Assembly: GCA_027490265.1 (NCBI GenBank)
Contig: JAIXYL010000058.1
Location: 1-35,041 of the forward strand
Source: Sediminibacterium sp.
GTDB lineage: Bacteria > Bacteroidota > Bacteroidia > Chitinophagales > Chitinophagaceae
Length of the DNA stretch: 35,041 bases
Direction of reading: 5' to 3'
Position numbers and translations under genes: made by a program. Below the pieces are notes generated by a model, which searched no databases, had not been told where the DNA came from, and saw nothing but the letters and a program-made list of their open reading frames with translations. Positions 6,875 to 15,612 of the stretch are shown here, piece by piece (positions within the stretch are counted from its first letter, which is position 1; each line of letters begins with the position of its first letter).

Positions 6875-6941
6875 ACGAATCATATATCATTTGGATTCTG
6901 CAAATTTGTGAAGAGAGAAAAATTTACACTTCATGATTCGT
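6875..6941 (+). promoter_or_regulatory. Inverted repeat that includes the start codon of the subtilase gene
   Basis: ACGAATCAT (6875-6883) is the perfect reverse complement of ATGATTCGT (6933-6941), which holds the start codon and the next two codons. If both arms are transcribed the start codon would be paired. A near-consensus -7 box (CAAATTTG, 6901-6908) between the arms would instead leave the left arm outside the transcript. Confidence 0.3.
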
Positions 6942-8606
6942 GGAACTGCGCTTGCCATCCTAATGGGATGTGGAATGGGTTTGTCATCAATAGCTCAATC
7001 AGAAATACCGAAGGGCTGGCACTTATTGGATTTTGAATCCAACCATATTTATGGCATTAGTTTACCGCAAGCTTATGCGTACTTAGCTTCAAAAAATAAA
7101 AAGCCGCAACCAGTGATTGTGGCCGTGCTTGATTCGGGGGTAGATACCACACATGAAGATTTAAAGCCAATCTTGTGGCGCAACCCAAAAGAGATTCCAG
7201 GTAATGGCATTGACGATGACAAAAATGGTTATATAGACGATGTATTTGGTTGGAATTTTTTAGGTGGGAAGAACGGAAAAAGTATTAAAAAAGCGGGCGA
7301 TGAACGAGCCAGAATTTATCACAAATGGAAGCATGAGTTTTTAAACAGTGCTTTAGATACCAGTCAATTGTCTGAAACTGACAAAACGCGTTATGCCATG
7401 TGGTCTAAAGCGGCCAAAGAGTTGAATTTTAGTCAGGAAGAAATGATGGACCTAATGTTCATAGAAGTTACTGCTAAAGCACTTAAGCGGCATGATAAGA
7501 TTTTACGACAAGAAATGGGGGTTGAAGAATATACTTGTGAAAAACTGGAGAAGTTTGAACCCATTACCAAAACAGCGAGGGATGCCAAATTGGGGTTCCT
7601 AACGGTGATGAAAATGCTTCAGATTGATCCTGAAGAGAAAAACTCACACGCATTGAAAGAGTTGGATGACTACATTGAAGGGAAGAAAGAAGCATTTGAT
7701 TCTAAAGATATTGCCCCCCCTAACTATCGAGCAGAAATTGTGGGTGATCAGTACGAGAATTTTTCAGACAAATATTATGGCAACAATGATGTGATGGGCC
7801 CCGGTCCAACGCATGGCACCCATGTAACCGGCATTTTAGGGGCAAAAAGAAACAATGGGATTGGGATAGATGGGGTCGCTGATTTTGTTAAAATCATCAC
7901 TTTAAGAATTGTACCAGATGGAGATGAATATGACAAGGATATTGCTTTAGCGATTCGCTATGCAGTAGATCATGGTGCAAAGATCATCAATATGAGTTTT
8001 GGCAAATCTTTTTCTCCAGAAAAAGCATGGGTTGATAGTGCTGTAAAATACGCTGAACAGAAAGATGTATTGATTGTGCATGCCGCTGGTAATGACGCCG
8101 AAGATTTAGACGTTACTGATAATTTTCCGAATCCTTGGTTAACTCCTTGGAAAACCTATGCCAAAAACTATATGACAGTTGGGGCCAGCAGTGACCCTTT
8201 AATTGGACCAAGTATTGCAGCAGATTTTAGTAGTTATGGCCAAAAAAATGTGGATGTTTTTGCACCAGGTGTAAAAATTTATTCAACCATTCCACATACC
8301 AATGATTATGGGAATTTACAAGGAACGAGTATGGCAACGCCTATTGTTTCAGGTATTGCAGCCATCCTAAAATCATATTTTCCTAACCTGACTGCTGTTG
8401 ACATTAAACAGATTATTGAACAGTCTACCTATAAACCTGCGCCATCAATACCTTGCCTATTGCCAGGGCAAAAACAATTATCTGTATCATTTGGTAGTTT
8501 GTCAAAAACTGGCGGCATTGTGAGTGCATTAAATGCAGTTAAATTGGCCAATGACTATAAGCCAGCCGCTAATCCGATTAAACCCATGATCACTTCAAAA
8601 AAATAA
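6933..8606 (+). CDS. Secreted subtilisin-like serine protease (S8 family)
   Basis: This is a 557-residue exported protease. The signal peptide is at residues 1-21 (hydrophobic, ending SSIAQ). The catalytic triad is present: Asp67 in VAVLDSGVDTTHEDL, His294 in HGTHVTGILGA and Ser466 in GTSMATPIVSGIAA. Between Asp and His lie about 226 residues, far more than the 30-40 usual in subtilisins; residues about 113-270 form a charged, helical insertion. NPKEIPGNGIDDDKNGYIDD, just after the Asp, is a possible calcium-binding acidic loop. The C-terminus has no type IX sorting domain. The gene is two bases ahead of the DinB gene, so the two are an operon. Substrates are unknown. Confidence 0.9.
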   Translation: MIRGTALAILMGCGMGLSSIAQSEIPKGWHLLDFESNHIYGISLPQAYAYLASKNKKPQPVIVAVLDSGVDTTHEDLKPILWRNPKEIPGNGIDDDKNGYIDDVFGWNFLGGKNGKSIKKAGDERARIYHKWKHEFLNSALDTSQLSETDKTRYAMWSKAAKELNFSQEEMMDLMFIEVTAKALKRHDKILRQEMGVEEYTCEKLEKFEPITKTARDAKLGFLTVMKMLQIDPEEKNSHALKELDDYIEGKKEAFDSKDIAPPNYRAEIVGDQYENFSDKYYGNNDVMGPGPTHGTHVTGILGAKRNNGIGIDGVADFVKIITLRIVPDGDEYDKDIALAIRYAVDHGAKIINMSFGKSFSPEKAWVDSAVKYAEQKDVLIVHAAGNDAEDLDVTDNFPNPWLTPWKTYAKNYMTVGASSDPLIGPSIAADFSSYGQKNVDVFAPGVKIYSTIPHTNDYGNLQGTSMATPIVSGIAAILKSYFPNLTAVDIKQIIEQSTYKPAPSIPCLLPGQKQLSVSFGSLSKTGGIVSALNAVKLANDYKPAANPIKPMITSKK

Positions 8607-8608
8607 TT

Positions 8609-9118
8609 ATGCCCAGACCCCTTCAAACCGATTATCCGCCATTCTTTCAAGGATATATTAATCAAATTGATTTAGAAGATATTCATGATGCGGTACATCA
8701 TTTATCATACCCACTTACCTATTTTTATTTGAATCTTCCAGATGAAAAAGCAGATTTTGCGTATGCCCCTGGTAAATGGCATTTAAAAGACGTATTGCAA
8801 CATGTTATTGATACAGAAAGAATCATGCAATATCGGTTACTAAGAATAGCAAGAAATGATCTTACCCCTTTACCAGGTTTTGACGAAAACAATTATGCTT
8901 TACAAGCCAATGCTGGTTCTAGAACCATGGTCAATTTGAAAGAAGAATTTAAAGCCTTACGTAAATCAACAGATTTGTTATTGCTGTCTTTAACTACTGA
9001 CCAACTCAATCATTTTGGAGTAGCCAGTGATCAGCGTATTTCCGCAAATGCTCTGGCATATATTATTTTTGGGCATTTGATGCACCACAAAAAAATTGTA
9101 GAAGAACGTTATTTATAA
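8609..9118 (+). CDS. DinB-like four-helix-bundle protein (putative metal-dependent hydrolase or thiol transferase)
   Basis: This 169-residue protein has the DinB/YfiT pattern: a helix with WHLKDVLQHVIDTERIMQYR at about 57-76, in which His65 and nearby residues could bind metal, and a C-terminal HLMHHKKIVEERYL helix carrying further histidines. Such proteins bind divalent metal with three His and in some lineages act as bacillithiol-dependent transferases; a bshC gene lies about 9 kb away in this window, which fits but does not prove that role. The gene starts two bases after the subtilase stop and is presumably translated from the same transcript. A strong hairpin terminator follows. Confidence 0.8.
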   Translation: MPRPLQTDYPPFFQGYINQIDLEDIHDAVHHLSYPLTYFYLNLPDEKADFAYAPGKWHLKDVLQHVIDTERIMQYRLLRIARNDLTPLPGFDENNYALQANAGSRTMVNLKEEFKALRKSTDLLLLSLTTDQLNHFGVASDQRISANALAYIIFGHLMHHKKIVEERYL

Positions 9119-9130
9119 CGGTCTTCAATA

Positions 9131-9167
9131 AAAAATCCCGACAAGTATTTGCCGGGATTTTTTATTT
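9131..9167. terminator. Bidirectional Rho-independent terminator
   Basis: AAAAATCCCG (9131-9140) pairs perfectly with CGGGATTTTT (9153-9162), followed by a T-rich run. It lies between the convergent DinB and YceI genes. Confidence 0.9.
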
Positions 9168-9198
9168 GGTGACATTCACCAAAGACGCATAGGATGAA

Positions 9199-9771
9199 TT
9201 ATTTTGAAGCATATAAATGCACTGCAACTTGTACATCTTTAGCAATATTGCCGATGCCATAGTTGATGCCAAATAAAGTTCTGTCCATTGCAAAGAAAGC
9301 TTCAGCAAACAAACCTTTATCGTCTGCACTTCTGATTGCTGCTTTAAAGCTTACAGGTAAAGTAGCCCCTTTCAAATTTAAATCACCAGTGATGGTTGCG
9401 TTGGTATCATCGCTGTATACCACATTGGTGATTTTATAAGTTGCTTCACCAAATTTTGCAACATCAAAGAAATCACCAGCTTTTAAGTGCCCTTCTAATC
9501 TTGCACCAGCAGCATCGGTTACTTTCAGGTTAGCCAAATCAATTACAAATTCTCCACCAGTTACTTTACCGCCATTAACTTGAACTGATCCACTTTTTAC
9601 AGTGAAGAAACCAGTATGAAAATCATTTTTCTTAGACCCTACCCAGTCAACTTTGCTTTTACCAGCGTCAACTTTATAAGTTACAACATCTTTTGTACTG
9701 GTAACACCAGTAAATGAATACACTCCTGCTAAAATTACTGTGCTTAACAGCGCTAATGCGATTTTTTTCAT
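9199..9771 (-). CDS. YceI family periplasmic lipid-binding-type protein
   Basis: The protein (190 residues from the ATG at 9771) has a signal peptide (MKKIALALLSTVILAGVYSF) and a lipocalin-like beta-barrel of the YceI type: YKVDAGKSKVDWVGSK at the start of the barrel, GGEFVIDLANL and then GHLKAGDFFDVAKF, and a C-terminal FGINYG. YceI proteins bind isoprenoid or other long-chain lipids in the periplasm; the ligand here is not known. A longer reading begins at a TTG at 9795 and is not preferred. A well-formed promoter (TATTTTTG, with TTTG 21 bases upstream) precedes it. It is divergent from sucC and converges on the terminator at 9131. Confidence 0.9.
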   Translation of the reverse strand: MKKIALALLSTVILAGVYSFTGVTSTKDVVTYKVDAGKSKVDWVGSKKNDFHTGFFTVKSGSVQVNGGKVTGGEFVIDLANLKVTDAAGARLEGHLKAGDFFDVAKFGEATYKITNVVYSDDTNATITGDLNLKGATLPVSFKAAIRSADDKGLFAEAFFAMDRTLFGINYGIGNIAKDVQVAVHLYASK

Positions 9772-9792
9772 ATTGATTTTGTTTAGAGATTT

Positions 9793-9825
9793 CAAAAATA
9801 CTAAAATTAATGTTACAACAACAAA
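9793..9825 (-). promoter_or_regulatory. Bacteroidetes-type promoter of the yceI-like gene
   Basis: On the minus strand TTTG (9825-9822) and TATTTTTG (9800-9793) are 21 bases apart, matching the -33 TTTG and -7 TAnnTTTG elements. The ATG at 9771 follows 21 bases downstream. Confidence 0.55.
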
Positions 9826-9885
9826 TTTAACAAAAGGTTTAAATCTGCATCCACGATTATCTTATCTTCGCAAAAATTGTTCCAT

Positions 9886-11097
9886 ATGAATCTTCATGAG
9901 TACCAGGCGAAAGAATTACTCAAAAAATACCATGTTCCAGTGCAGGAAGGTATTGCAGTTGATACCGTAATGGCAGCCGAAGAGGCTTACCGTCAAATCA
10001 AAACCCAAACCGGCAATAACTTTGCCGTAGTGAAAGCCCAGATTCATGCTGGTGGTCGCGGAAAGGGTAAAATTGTAGGCACTGAACAAAGAGGTGTTGC
10101 CGTTGCAAAAAGTGCAGAAGATGTTACCAATATTGCCAAGAATATTTTAGGCGGCACATTGGTTACCATTCAAACAGGTGAAGCAGGTAAAAAAGTAAGC
10201 AAAATTTTAGTGGCGCAAGACGTATATTATTCTGGCCCAAATCCTGTAAAAGAATTTTATTTATCGATTTTATTAGATCGTGCCAAAGGCATGAATGTGA
10301 TCATGTACAGCACTGAAGGTGGAATGGATATTGAAGAAGTAGCCCACCATACTCCAGAAAAGATATTTAAAGAGTGGGTACACCCAGGAGGTGGATTACA
10401 AGGTTTTCAAGCAAGAAAAATTGCGTTCAATTTAGGCTTGAGTGGTGAAGCATTTAAGAACTGCGTAAAATTTGTCAGCAATTTATACAACGCATACGTT
10501 GGATTAGATTGTGGTATGGTAGAAATCAATCCGTTGTTTAAAACCAGTGATGAAAAAATCATTGCGGTGGATTGTAAGATGAATATTGATGACAATGCTT
10601 TGATGCGTCATGCTGATGTTGCGGCTTTAAGAGATGTTACTGAAGAAGACCCAACTGAGGTTGAAGCTGGTCAATATAACCTCAACTTTGTAAAACTTGA
10701 TGGTAATGTTGGTTGTATGGTTAATGGTGCTGGCTTAGCAATGGCTACCATGGACATGATTAAATTAAGTGGTGGAGAGCCTGCAAATTTCTTAGATGTG
10801 GGCGGTACTGCAAATGCACAAACCGTTGAAGCTGGATTCCGTATCATCATGAAAGATCCAAATGTAAAAGCCATTTTGATCAATATTTTCGGAGGCATTG
10901 TAAGATGTGACCGTGTTGCTGCAGGTGTTATTGAAGCTTACCACAAATTGGGAAATATCAATATTCCAATCATCGTAAGACTACAAGGCACGAATGCGGT
11001 TGAAGCTAAAAAATTAATTGATGAAAGCGGCTTGAAAGTACAATCTGCAATTCAATTGAGTGAAGCTGCTGCGTTGGTTAAGCAAGCTGTAGCCTAA
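9886..11097 (+). CDS. sucC: Succinyl-CoA ligase (ADP/GDP-forming) beta subunit
   Basis: This 403-residue protein catalyses, with the alpha subunit SucD, the substrate-level phosphorylation step succinyl-CoA to succinate in the TCA cycle. The N-terminus [15 protein letters not shown] and the ATP-grasp region [15 protein letters not shown] are diagnostic. Further on, [11 protein letters not shown] and [12 protein letters not shown] supply metal-binding residues, and the C-terminal flavodoxin-like part has [17 protein letters not shown]. The ATG at 9886 is chosen; a TTG nine bases upstream would only add three residues. No sucD is adjacent, so the alpha subunit must be encoded elsewhere, a common arrangement in Bacteroidetes. 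A -7-like TATCTTCG box lies 15 bases before the start. Confidence 0.97.
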   Translation: MNLHEYQAKELLKKYHVPVQEGIAVDTVMAAEEAYRQIKTQTGNNFAVVKAQIHAGGRGKGKIVGTEQRGVAVAKSAEDVTNIAKNILGGTLVTIQTGEAGKKVSKILVAQDVYYSGPNPVKEFYLSILLDRAKGMNVIMYSTEGGMDIEEVAHHTPEKIFKEWVHPGGGLQGFQARKIAFNLGLSGEAFKNCVKFVSNLYNAYVGLDCGMVEINPLFKTSDEKIIAVDCKMNIDDNALMRHADVAALRDVTEEDPTEVEAGQYNLNFVKLDGNVGCMVNGAGLAMATMDMIKLSGGEPANFLDVGGTANAQTVEAGFRIIMKDPNVKAILINIFGGIVRCDRVAAGVIEAYHKLGNINIPIIVRLQGTNAVEAKKLIDESGLKVQSAIQLSEAAALVKQAVA

Positions 11098-11112
11098 ATA
11101 ACTAAACACTTT

Positions 11113-11151
11113 AGCCATTGATTGAAATAAACTTCGGTCAATGGCTTTTTT
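11113..11151 (+). terminator. Rho-independent terminator of sucC
   Basis: AGCCATTGA (11113-11121) pairs perfectly with TCAATGGCT (11138-11146) and is followed by six T. Its stem resembles that of the terminator at 2595-2628. It ends at the stop codon of the convergent SprT-like gene. Confidence 0.85.
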
Positions 11152-11785
11152 ATTGCCCAACAACCTCCAATCGCTTTACTTCAGCAATTGCACTCATGGT
11201 ATAAACAAAACCAGTTTTAAGTTCAACACAGGTAAACCTTTTGCGACGCAATGGCCCTTTTCTAAACACTTTTCCGTTCGGTAACATGAACAAAGCATCA
11301 ATAGGCAAATCGGCTAAAAAATAAATGCCTTCTTTTTTAGTTGGATTATAGCGTCTCAATACCATCAGGAGTGCTGTTTCTCCGTTTGCAGTTGCAGCAG
11401 GTGAAATAATGGATTGTTGCAAGGCCACAACAATTTCAGCAGGGAATATTCCTTTCCCAATAAATTCTACCAATAATCTGCTATAAATGGATTTCCATTC
11501 TTTTCCGTGGGGGTCTACACTGTTTTTATAAGTCTCAAAACAGAGCAAATGCGCCAGTTCATGCAAAAGTGTAATCAAGAATTCATATTGATTTAGATTG
11601 CCATTTACACTAATTCGATGATTATGTCCATGCATTGAATGTCGGTAATCGCCCAATACAGATTTTCTACTTTTGGCAACCGTTAAATGTACTTTGTATT
11701 GATACAAGTATTTTACTACATCATCAAAACTACCTGCTGGCAGATATTGAGCCAGTGCTTGTAAGGGATGCTCAATTGCTGCCAT
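11150..11785 (-). CDS. SprT-like zinc metalloprotein
   Basis: This 211-residue protein has the SprT/zincin pattern: LLHELAHLL with HELAH at residues 75-79, and DPHGKEWKSIY with the likely third zinc ligand His93. The His-Gly-x-x-Trp spacing after HExxH is typical of SprT-like proteins, which in eukaryotes (Spartan) cut DNA-crosslinked proteins; the bacterial role is not settled. The C-terminal 90 residues (VLRRYNPTKKEGIYFLADLP) are beta-rich and lack an obvious Cys zinc ribbon. Its start overlaps the 3' end of the membrane protein gene by 14 bases, so the two are translationally coupled. Confidence 0.85.
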   Translation of the reverse strand: MAAIEHPLQALAQYLPAGSFDDVVKYLYQYKVHLTVAKSRKSVLGDYRHSMHGHNHRISVNGNLNQYEFLITLLHELAHLLCFETYKNSVDPHGKEWKSIYSRLLVEFIGKGIFPAEIVVALQQSIISPAATANGETALLMVLRRYNPTKKEGIYFLADLPIDALFMLPNGKVFRKGPLRRKRFTCVELKTGFVYTMSAIAEVKRLEVVGQ

Positions 11786-12182
11786 TCTTCAACTTTCCGG
11801 GATTAATTTTCATGGCTATTTTAACTTCTAACCATGTATAAAGGATGTACAAACCCATGCTAACAAAAATACCATTGATCCCCGCCGACTCACCGGCATT
11901 GTATAAGTAAACAAACGCTGCTGTTCCGAGTACAAATAGTTTTAACACAACAGACCCCATCACACCTCTGACCATAGCATGTGGATTTTGATGTTGTACA
12001 GACTTAGATTGAGAATAGATGCTGTAGCCACAAATTAAAAACAATAAGATATTGGCGCTGGCTACTACCCATGGATCAATTTGTTTGGCTTTTAGCGAAT
12101 CACCAAATAAGCCACAAATGGCTAAAACCAGCACAAATAGCACGATCAATGGCCCTAACAAAGCTGCTTGATTCTTTTTCAT
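11772..12182 (-). CDS. Small membrane protein with four predicted membrane segments
   Basis: This is a 136-residue hydrophobic protein. Membrane segments are visible at about 8-26, 39-57, 70-92 and 100-123. The third segment is preceded by the conserved-looking NPHAMVRGVMGSVVLKLFV. From memory, a similar membrane protein lies next to atpB in many Bacteroidetes ATP synthase clusters, but no ATP synthase gene is present here, so no function is claimed. The gene begins nine bases after the stop of the 131-residue protein and overlaps the SprT-like gene by 14 bases, making a compact three-gene operon. Confidence 0.75.
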   Translation of the reverse strand: MKKNQAALLGPLIVLFVLVLAICGLFGDSLKAKQIDPWVVASANILLFLICGYSIYSQSKSVQHQNPHAMVRGVMGSVVLKLFVLGTAAFVYLYNAGESAGINGIFVSMGLYILYTWLEVKIAMKINPGKLKNGSN

Positions 12183-12191
12183 AAACCTAGT

Positions 12192-12587
12192 TTAATCATT
12201 TGAAGCTTCTACTTTAGGCAATGCCAATGGCATTGTATCTAGAGAAACCGGTTTGTCTCCAGCCAATACTTTTTTAATCCCTTCAAGGTATTGCTCTTTA
12301 TACCGAATTTCATTTTCTAATGAATCGGTTCTTATTTTTAGCAACTGTAATGCTGTTCTACTTTCCTTGGTACCATATCCAGGGATATAATATTTTAATG
12401 GAGAAAATGCAATTAAAGCAATCGTTAATCCAACCAATAACACAAATACTGTACTCAATCCAATGTACACACTTAGTCTAGAGAGTCTAAATGCCACCAT
12501 CTCTTCATAAGTGTCGTCGTTCATGATGACCAAACGATAGGTATTTCGCAATCGTTTAAAGGTATTTCCAGTGTTAACTTTGTCCAT
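12192..12587 (-). CDS. Bitopic membrane protein resembling the N-terminus of Bacteroidetes M23 peptidases, no peptidase domain
   Basis: The protein (131 residues) has a cytoplasmic part of about 40 residues containing RLRNTYRLVIMNDDTYEEM and FRLSRLSVYIGLS, a membrane segment at about 40-63, then FSPLKYYIPGYGTKESR and a coiled-coil-like stretch of about 45 residues (LLKIRTDSLENEIRYKEQYL). From memory, this layout matches the N-terminal third of Bacteroidetes cell-wall M23 peptidases, whose peptidase domain normally follows. Here a stop codon comes after ALPKVEASND and the next gene starts nine bases later, so no peptidase remnant remains. It may be a scaffold, or an evolutionary leftover. The family match is a recollection and should be checked. 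Confidence 0.7.
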   Translation of the reverse strand: MDKVNTGNTFKRLRNTYRLVIMNDDTYEEMVAFRLSRLSVYIGLSTVFVLLVGLTIALIAFSPLKYYIPGYGTKESRTALQLLKIRTDSLENEIRYKEQYLEGIKKVLAGDKPVSLDTMPLALPKVEASND

Positions 12588-12661
12588 AATATAAAAACTG
12601 GTTAAAGGTAAGGATTGGATCGGTTTTATGTCTGTATGGTGCAGAAATAACTGTATTTTTA

Positions 12662-15583
12662 ATGGATTTTATGCGTGATCGTTTTTATACATCTTTTTTC
12701 ATCCTTTTAGGCTTATTGCTATTCGGCCAGGGACGGTTGCATGCCCAACCAAATAGTGCGGTAGAAATTGCCAAACCAGAAAAATACCAAAATAGGCTCT
12801 TACCTGCAGAAAAATCAGGGAACAAAAAATTCACTTTACCTAAGCGTTTGTATAACAATACGGTTAGCCATTATAATTATTTCTATAACGCAACTGTTAA
12901 ATTGAATGATATTATTGGCAATGCAAAAGCATTACACAAAGACGACTATACACAGCTATTGCCATTTTATAATTACAGTTTAGATGAAACAGCCAAAGGA
13001 CAAATAGACAGTGTGATTTACAAATGTACCGCAGGTATTTTATTACACGATTTGCGAAGTGATTGGGTTGATCAATTGTACTTATTAATGGGCAATGCCT
13101 ATATGCATCGCAAAGACTTTGACTCAGCCAGTTTTGTTCTCAATTATATCAATTATGCTTTTGCACAAAAAGAAGATGGATACGATATTCCTATAGGCAG
13201 CAATATCAGTAATACTGGTGGTGTATTTTCCATCAGCACCAATGAGAAGCGATCTGTTTGGAAGAAGTTAAGCGCCCCGCCTCCAGCAAGAAATGAAAGT
13301 TTTTTATTACAATCTCGCAATTTTATTGAACAAGGCAAATTAGCAGAAGCTGAAGCTTTATTACAAATTTTATCGGCAGATAAATTTTTCCCTGAAAGAC
13401 TACAAACAAGTTGGAATGAATACAATGCTTATCGTTTATACGAAGAGAAGCAATATGACAGTGCTGCATTTTATTTATCAAAAGCTTTACCCAATGCAAG
13501 CAATAAAATAGAATCTGCTAGGTGGGCTTATTTAATTGGGCAATTGTATGCAAATGCGCAACAAGATTCCTTATCCGTTCTATGGTTTGAAAAATCCATT
13601 AAATTAACGCCAGACCCTTTAATGGAAGTCTATGCCAGACTCAATATTGTTGCGTTATCAGCTGATCAACAAAAAGACGCCATCAATTACCATCTGTCCC
13701 AGTTATTGGCAATGGCTAAAAGAGAAAAATACCAAGGTTATAGAGACTTAATTTACTATGCTGCGGCAGAATTAGAAGTGCAACAAAAGCATTACAAGCA
13801 AGCGAGTGCATTGTTACAGAAAAGTATTGCTTTCAATGAAGACAACAAAACCCAACAATCAAAATCATATTTTTTATTATCAGAGGTTTTATACAAACAA
13901 AATATGTTTATAGAATCATCCACAGCCCATGATAGCATTGAATTGGCTTTGTTGGTTCCTCCCGCATCAACTATTTTGACATTCAAAAAAGCGCCCCTAA
14001 AGAAAATTGCGCTCGGATTGCAAACCATTAAAAGAGAAGACAGTTTGCAAAGGATTGCCATGATGCCAGCTAATGAGCGAGAGCTTTATTTGAAAAACTT
14101 ACTAAAGAAATTAAGAAAAGAAAGGGGGATCAAAGATGCAGATAATGAGATCAGCTTTGGTTCCGGATTAAGCAATAATGCACCAATTGATTTATTTGTA
14201 CCCCCTGATGCCAATGCAGGTTTCTATTTTATCAATAACAATCTAAAAACTAAAGGGCTGTCTGATTTTAAAGCCAAATGGGGTAATCGGCCCAATATTG
14301 ATAATTGGCGAAGACAATCTGCCGTTGACAGAAACTTTAGTGCTGTAGCAATAGACAATGACCAGAAATCATCCACCAATACTGCCATTACAGAGACTGT
14401 TTTGAGTGCTGCTTCATTGATGGATAGTTTGCCATTGACCAACGAAAAACTGCTCTTGTCGAATACCACAATCATCAATACGATGTTAGACAATGCAGCC
14501 CAATTTCATTACCAATTAAATGACATAGATGCTGCCATAGATATTTACGATTCAATCTCAAAACGTTTTGCAGAAAGCAGTGCTTTGGAAGATGTTTGGT
14601 TTCAACTAAGCCATTGTTATCAATTAAAAAATGACATTCAAAAAGCAGACTCTGTAAAAAAATTATTAGCCGCTTTTTATCCCAAGGGCAAAAAAAATAA
14701 GTTATTACAAAATGGTATAGATGACAAAAGCAATACAGTAAATCAAATATATACTGATATCTACAACCAATTTATTGAAGGCAAATTTGAAGAAGCCATT
14801 GCCAATAAAAAGAAGGCTGATGCACAGTTAGGCAATGCCTATTGGACCCCACAGTTATTGTATATTGAATCTGTGTATTATATCAAGCAAAGACAAGATA
14901 GTTTGGCAAAAATTAAATTGAAAGAAATCAGTGCTTTGTTTGCCAATAGCCCCATTGATGAAAAAGCCAAAACCATGTTGGAAGTACTCAACAAACGGGC
15001 AGAAATTGAAGCCTATTTAACAAATCTTACCATTGAGCGACCAATTGAAGCACCAGAGAGAAAAGTTGATTTAAATACAACTGAAGTGCAAAATGTACCA
15101 GTAGCCGTTAAAGCCCCCACCATAGTTAAAGTTCCAGAAACAGTGGTCAACACAGCTCCCATTAAAGCAGCGCCAGTAGAAAAAGTAATCAAGCCGGATG
15201 TATACGATTTCAATGCAACAGACTCTCAATATGTGGCAATTGCTTTGTATAAAGTAGACCCGGTTTTTGTAAGTGAAGCCAAAAATGCCTTCAACAGATT
15301 CAACCAGGAACGGTATTATGGTCAGAAACTGCCTATCAGTGTCATCAGAATCAATGAAGGGGAACAGATTTTATTAATGGGCCCCTTTGTTAATGCGGCA
15401 GAAGCCAGTACTTATACCGATAAAAATAAAGGGTTGGCGGCATCAAGAATCATTCCTTGGCTTGATGTGGCTAAATACAAATTCAGTATCATTAGTCCAT
15501 CGAATCTTTCTTTATTGATAAAAAAAGGTGAAACCAGTACTTATTGGCAAATGTTACAGAAACTGTTCCCTGATAAATATTAA
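12662..15583 (+). CDS. porW: SprE/PorW-like tetratricopeptide protein of the type IX secretion system
   Basis: This 973-residue protein has a signal peptide (hydrophobic from 9, cleavage near Ala28-Gln29) and then many helical TPR-like repeats, visible for example at about 287-320 and 365-400 and again near 650-730 (ALEDVWFQLSHCYQ). A low-complexity Val/Pro/Ala linker at about 790-850 precedes a C-terminal domain (QYVAIALYKVDPVFVSEAK to the end) that recalls SprE/PorW proteins. PorW/SprE works in the periplasm in type IX secretion and gliding. Unlike the lipoprotein members I know, the signal peptide has no Cys lipobox. The gene is divergent from the three-gene minus-strand operon and is followed 29 bases later by a penicillin-binding protein gene. 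The name is moderately certain. Confidence 0.7.
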   Translation: MDFMRDRFYTSFFILLGLLLFGQGRLHAQPNSAVEIAKPEKYQNRLLPAEKSGNKKFTLPKRLYNNTVSHYNYFYNATVKLNDIIGNAKALHKDDYTQLLPFYNYSLDETAKGQIDSVIYKCTAGILLHDLRSDWVDQLYLLMGNAYMHRKDFDSASFVLNYINYAFAQKEDGYDIPIGSNISNTGGVFSISTNEKRSVWKKLSAPPPARNESFLLQSRNFIEQGKLAEAEALLQILSADKFFPERLQTSWNEYNAYRLYEEKQYDSAAFYLSKALPNASNKIESARWAYLIGQLYANAQQDSLSVLWFEKSIKLTPDPLMEVYARLNIVALSADQQKDAINYHLSQLLAMAKREKYQGYRDLIYYAAAELEVQQKHYKQASALLQKSIAFNEDNKTQQSKSYFLLSEVLYKQNMFIESSTAHDSIELALLVPPASTILTFKKAPLKKIALGLQTIKREDSLQRIAMMPANERELYLKNLLKKLRKERGIKDADNEISFGSGLSNNAPIDLFVPPDANAGFYFINNNLKTKGLSDFKAKWGNRPNIDNWRRQSAVDRNFSAVAIDNDQKSSTNTAITETVLSAASLMDSLPLTNEKLLLSNTTIINTMLDNAAQFHYQLNDIDAAIDIYDSISKRFAESSALEDVWFQLSHCYQLKNDIQKADSVKKLLAAFYPKGKKNKLLQNGIDDKSNTVNQIYTDIYNQFIEGKFEEAIANKKKADAQLGNAYWTPQLLYIESVYYIKQRQDSLAKIKLKEISALFANSPIDEKAKTMLEVLNKRAEIEAYLTNLTIERPIEAPERKVDLNTTEVQNVPVAVKAPTIVKVPETVVNTAPIKAAPVEKVIKPDVYDFNATDSQYVAIALYKVDPVFVSEAKNAFNRFNQERYYGQKLPISVIRINEGEQILLMGPFVNAAEASTYTDKNKGLAASRIIPWLDVAKYKFSIISPSNLSLLIKKGETSTYWQMLQKLFPDKY

Positions 15584-15612
15584 TTTTACGATTCACTTTT
15601 AGAGCTTCAATC

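Noticed and set aside
9772..9795. Earlier TTG start for the YceI protein
   Set aside because: The ATG at 9771 begins a standard signal peptide (MKKIALALL); the extra residues do not improve it.
9877..9885. TTG start for SucC
   Set aside because: The family starts [12 protein letters not shown], which is encoded from the ATG at 9886.
12183..12191. Frameshift hiding an M23 peptidase domain behind the 131-residue protein
   Set aside because: The next gene starts nine bases after the stop and encodes a different membrane protein, so there is no room for a peptidase domain.
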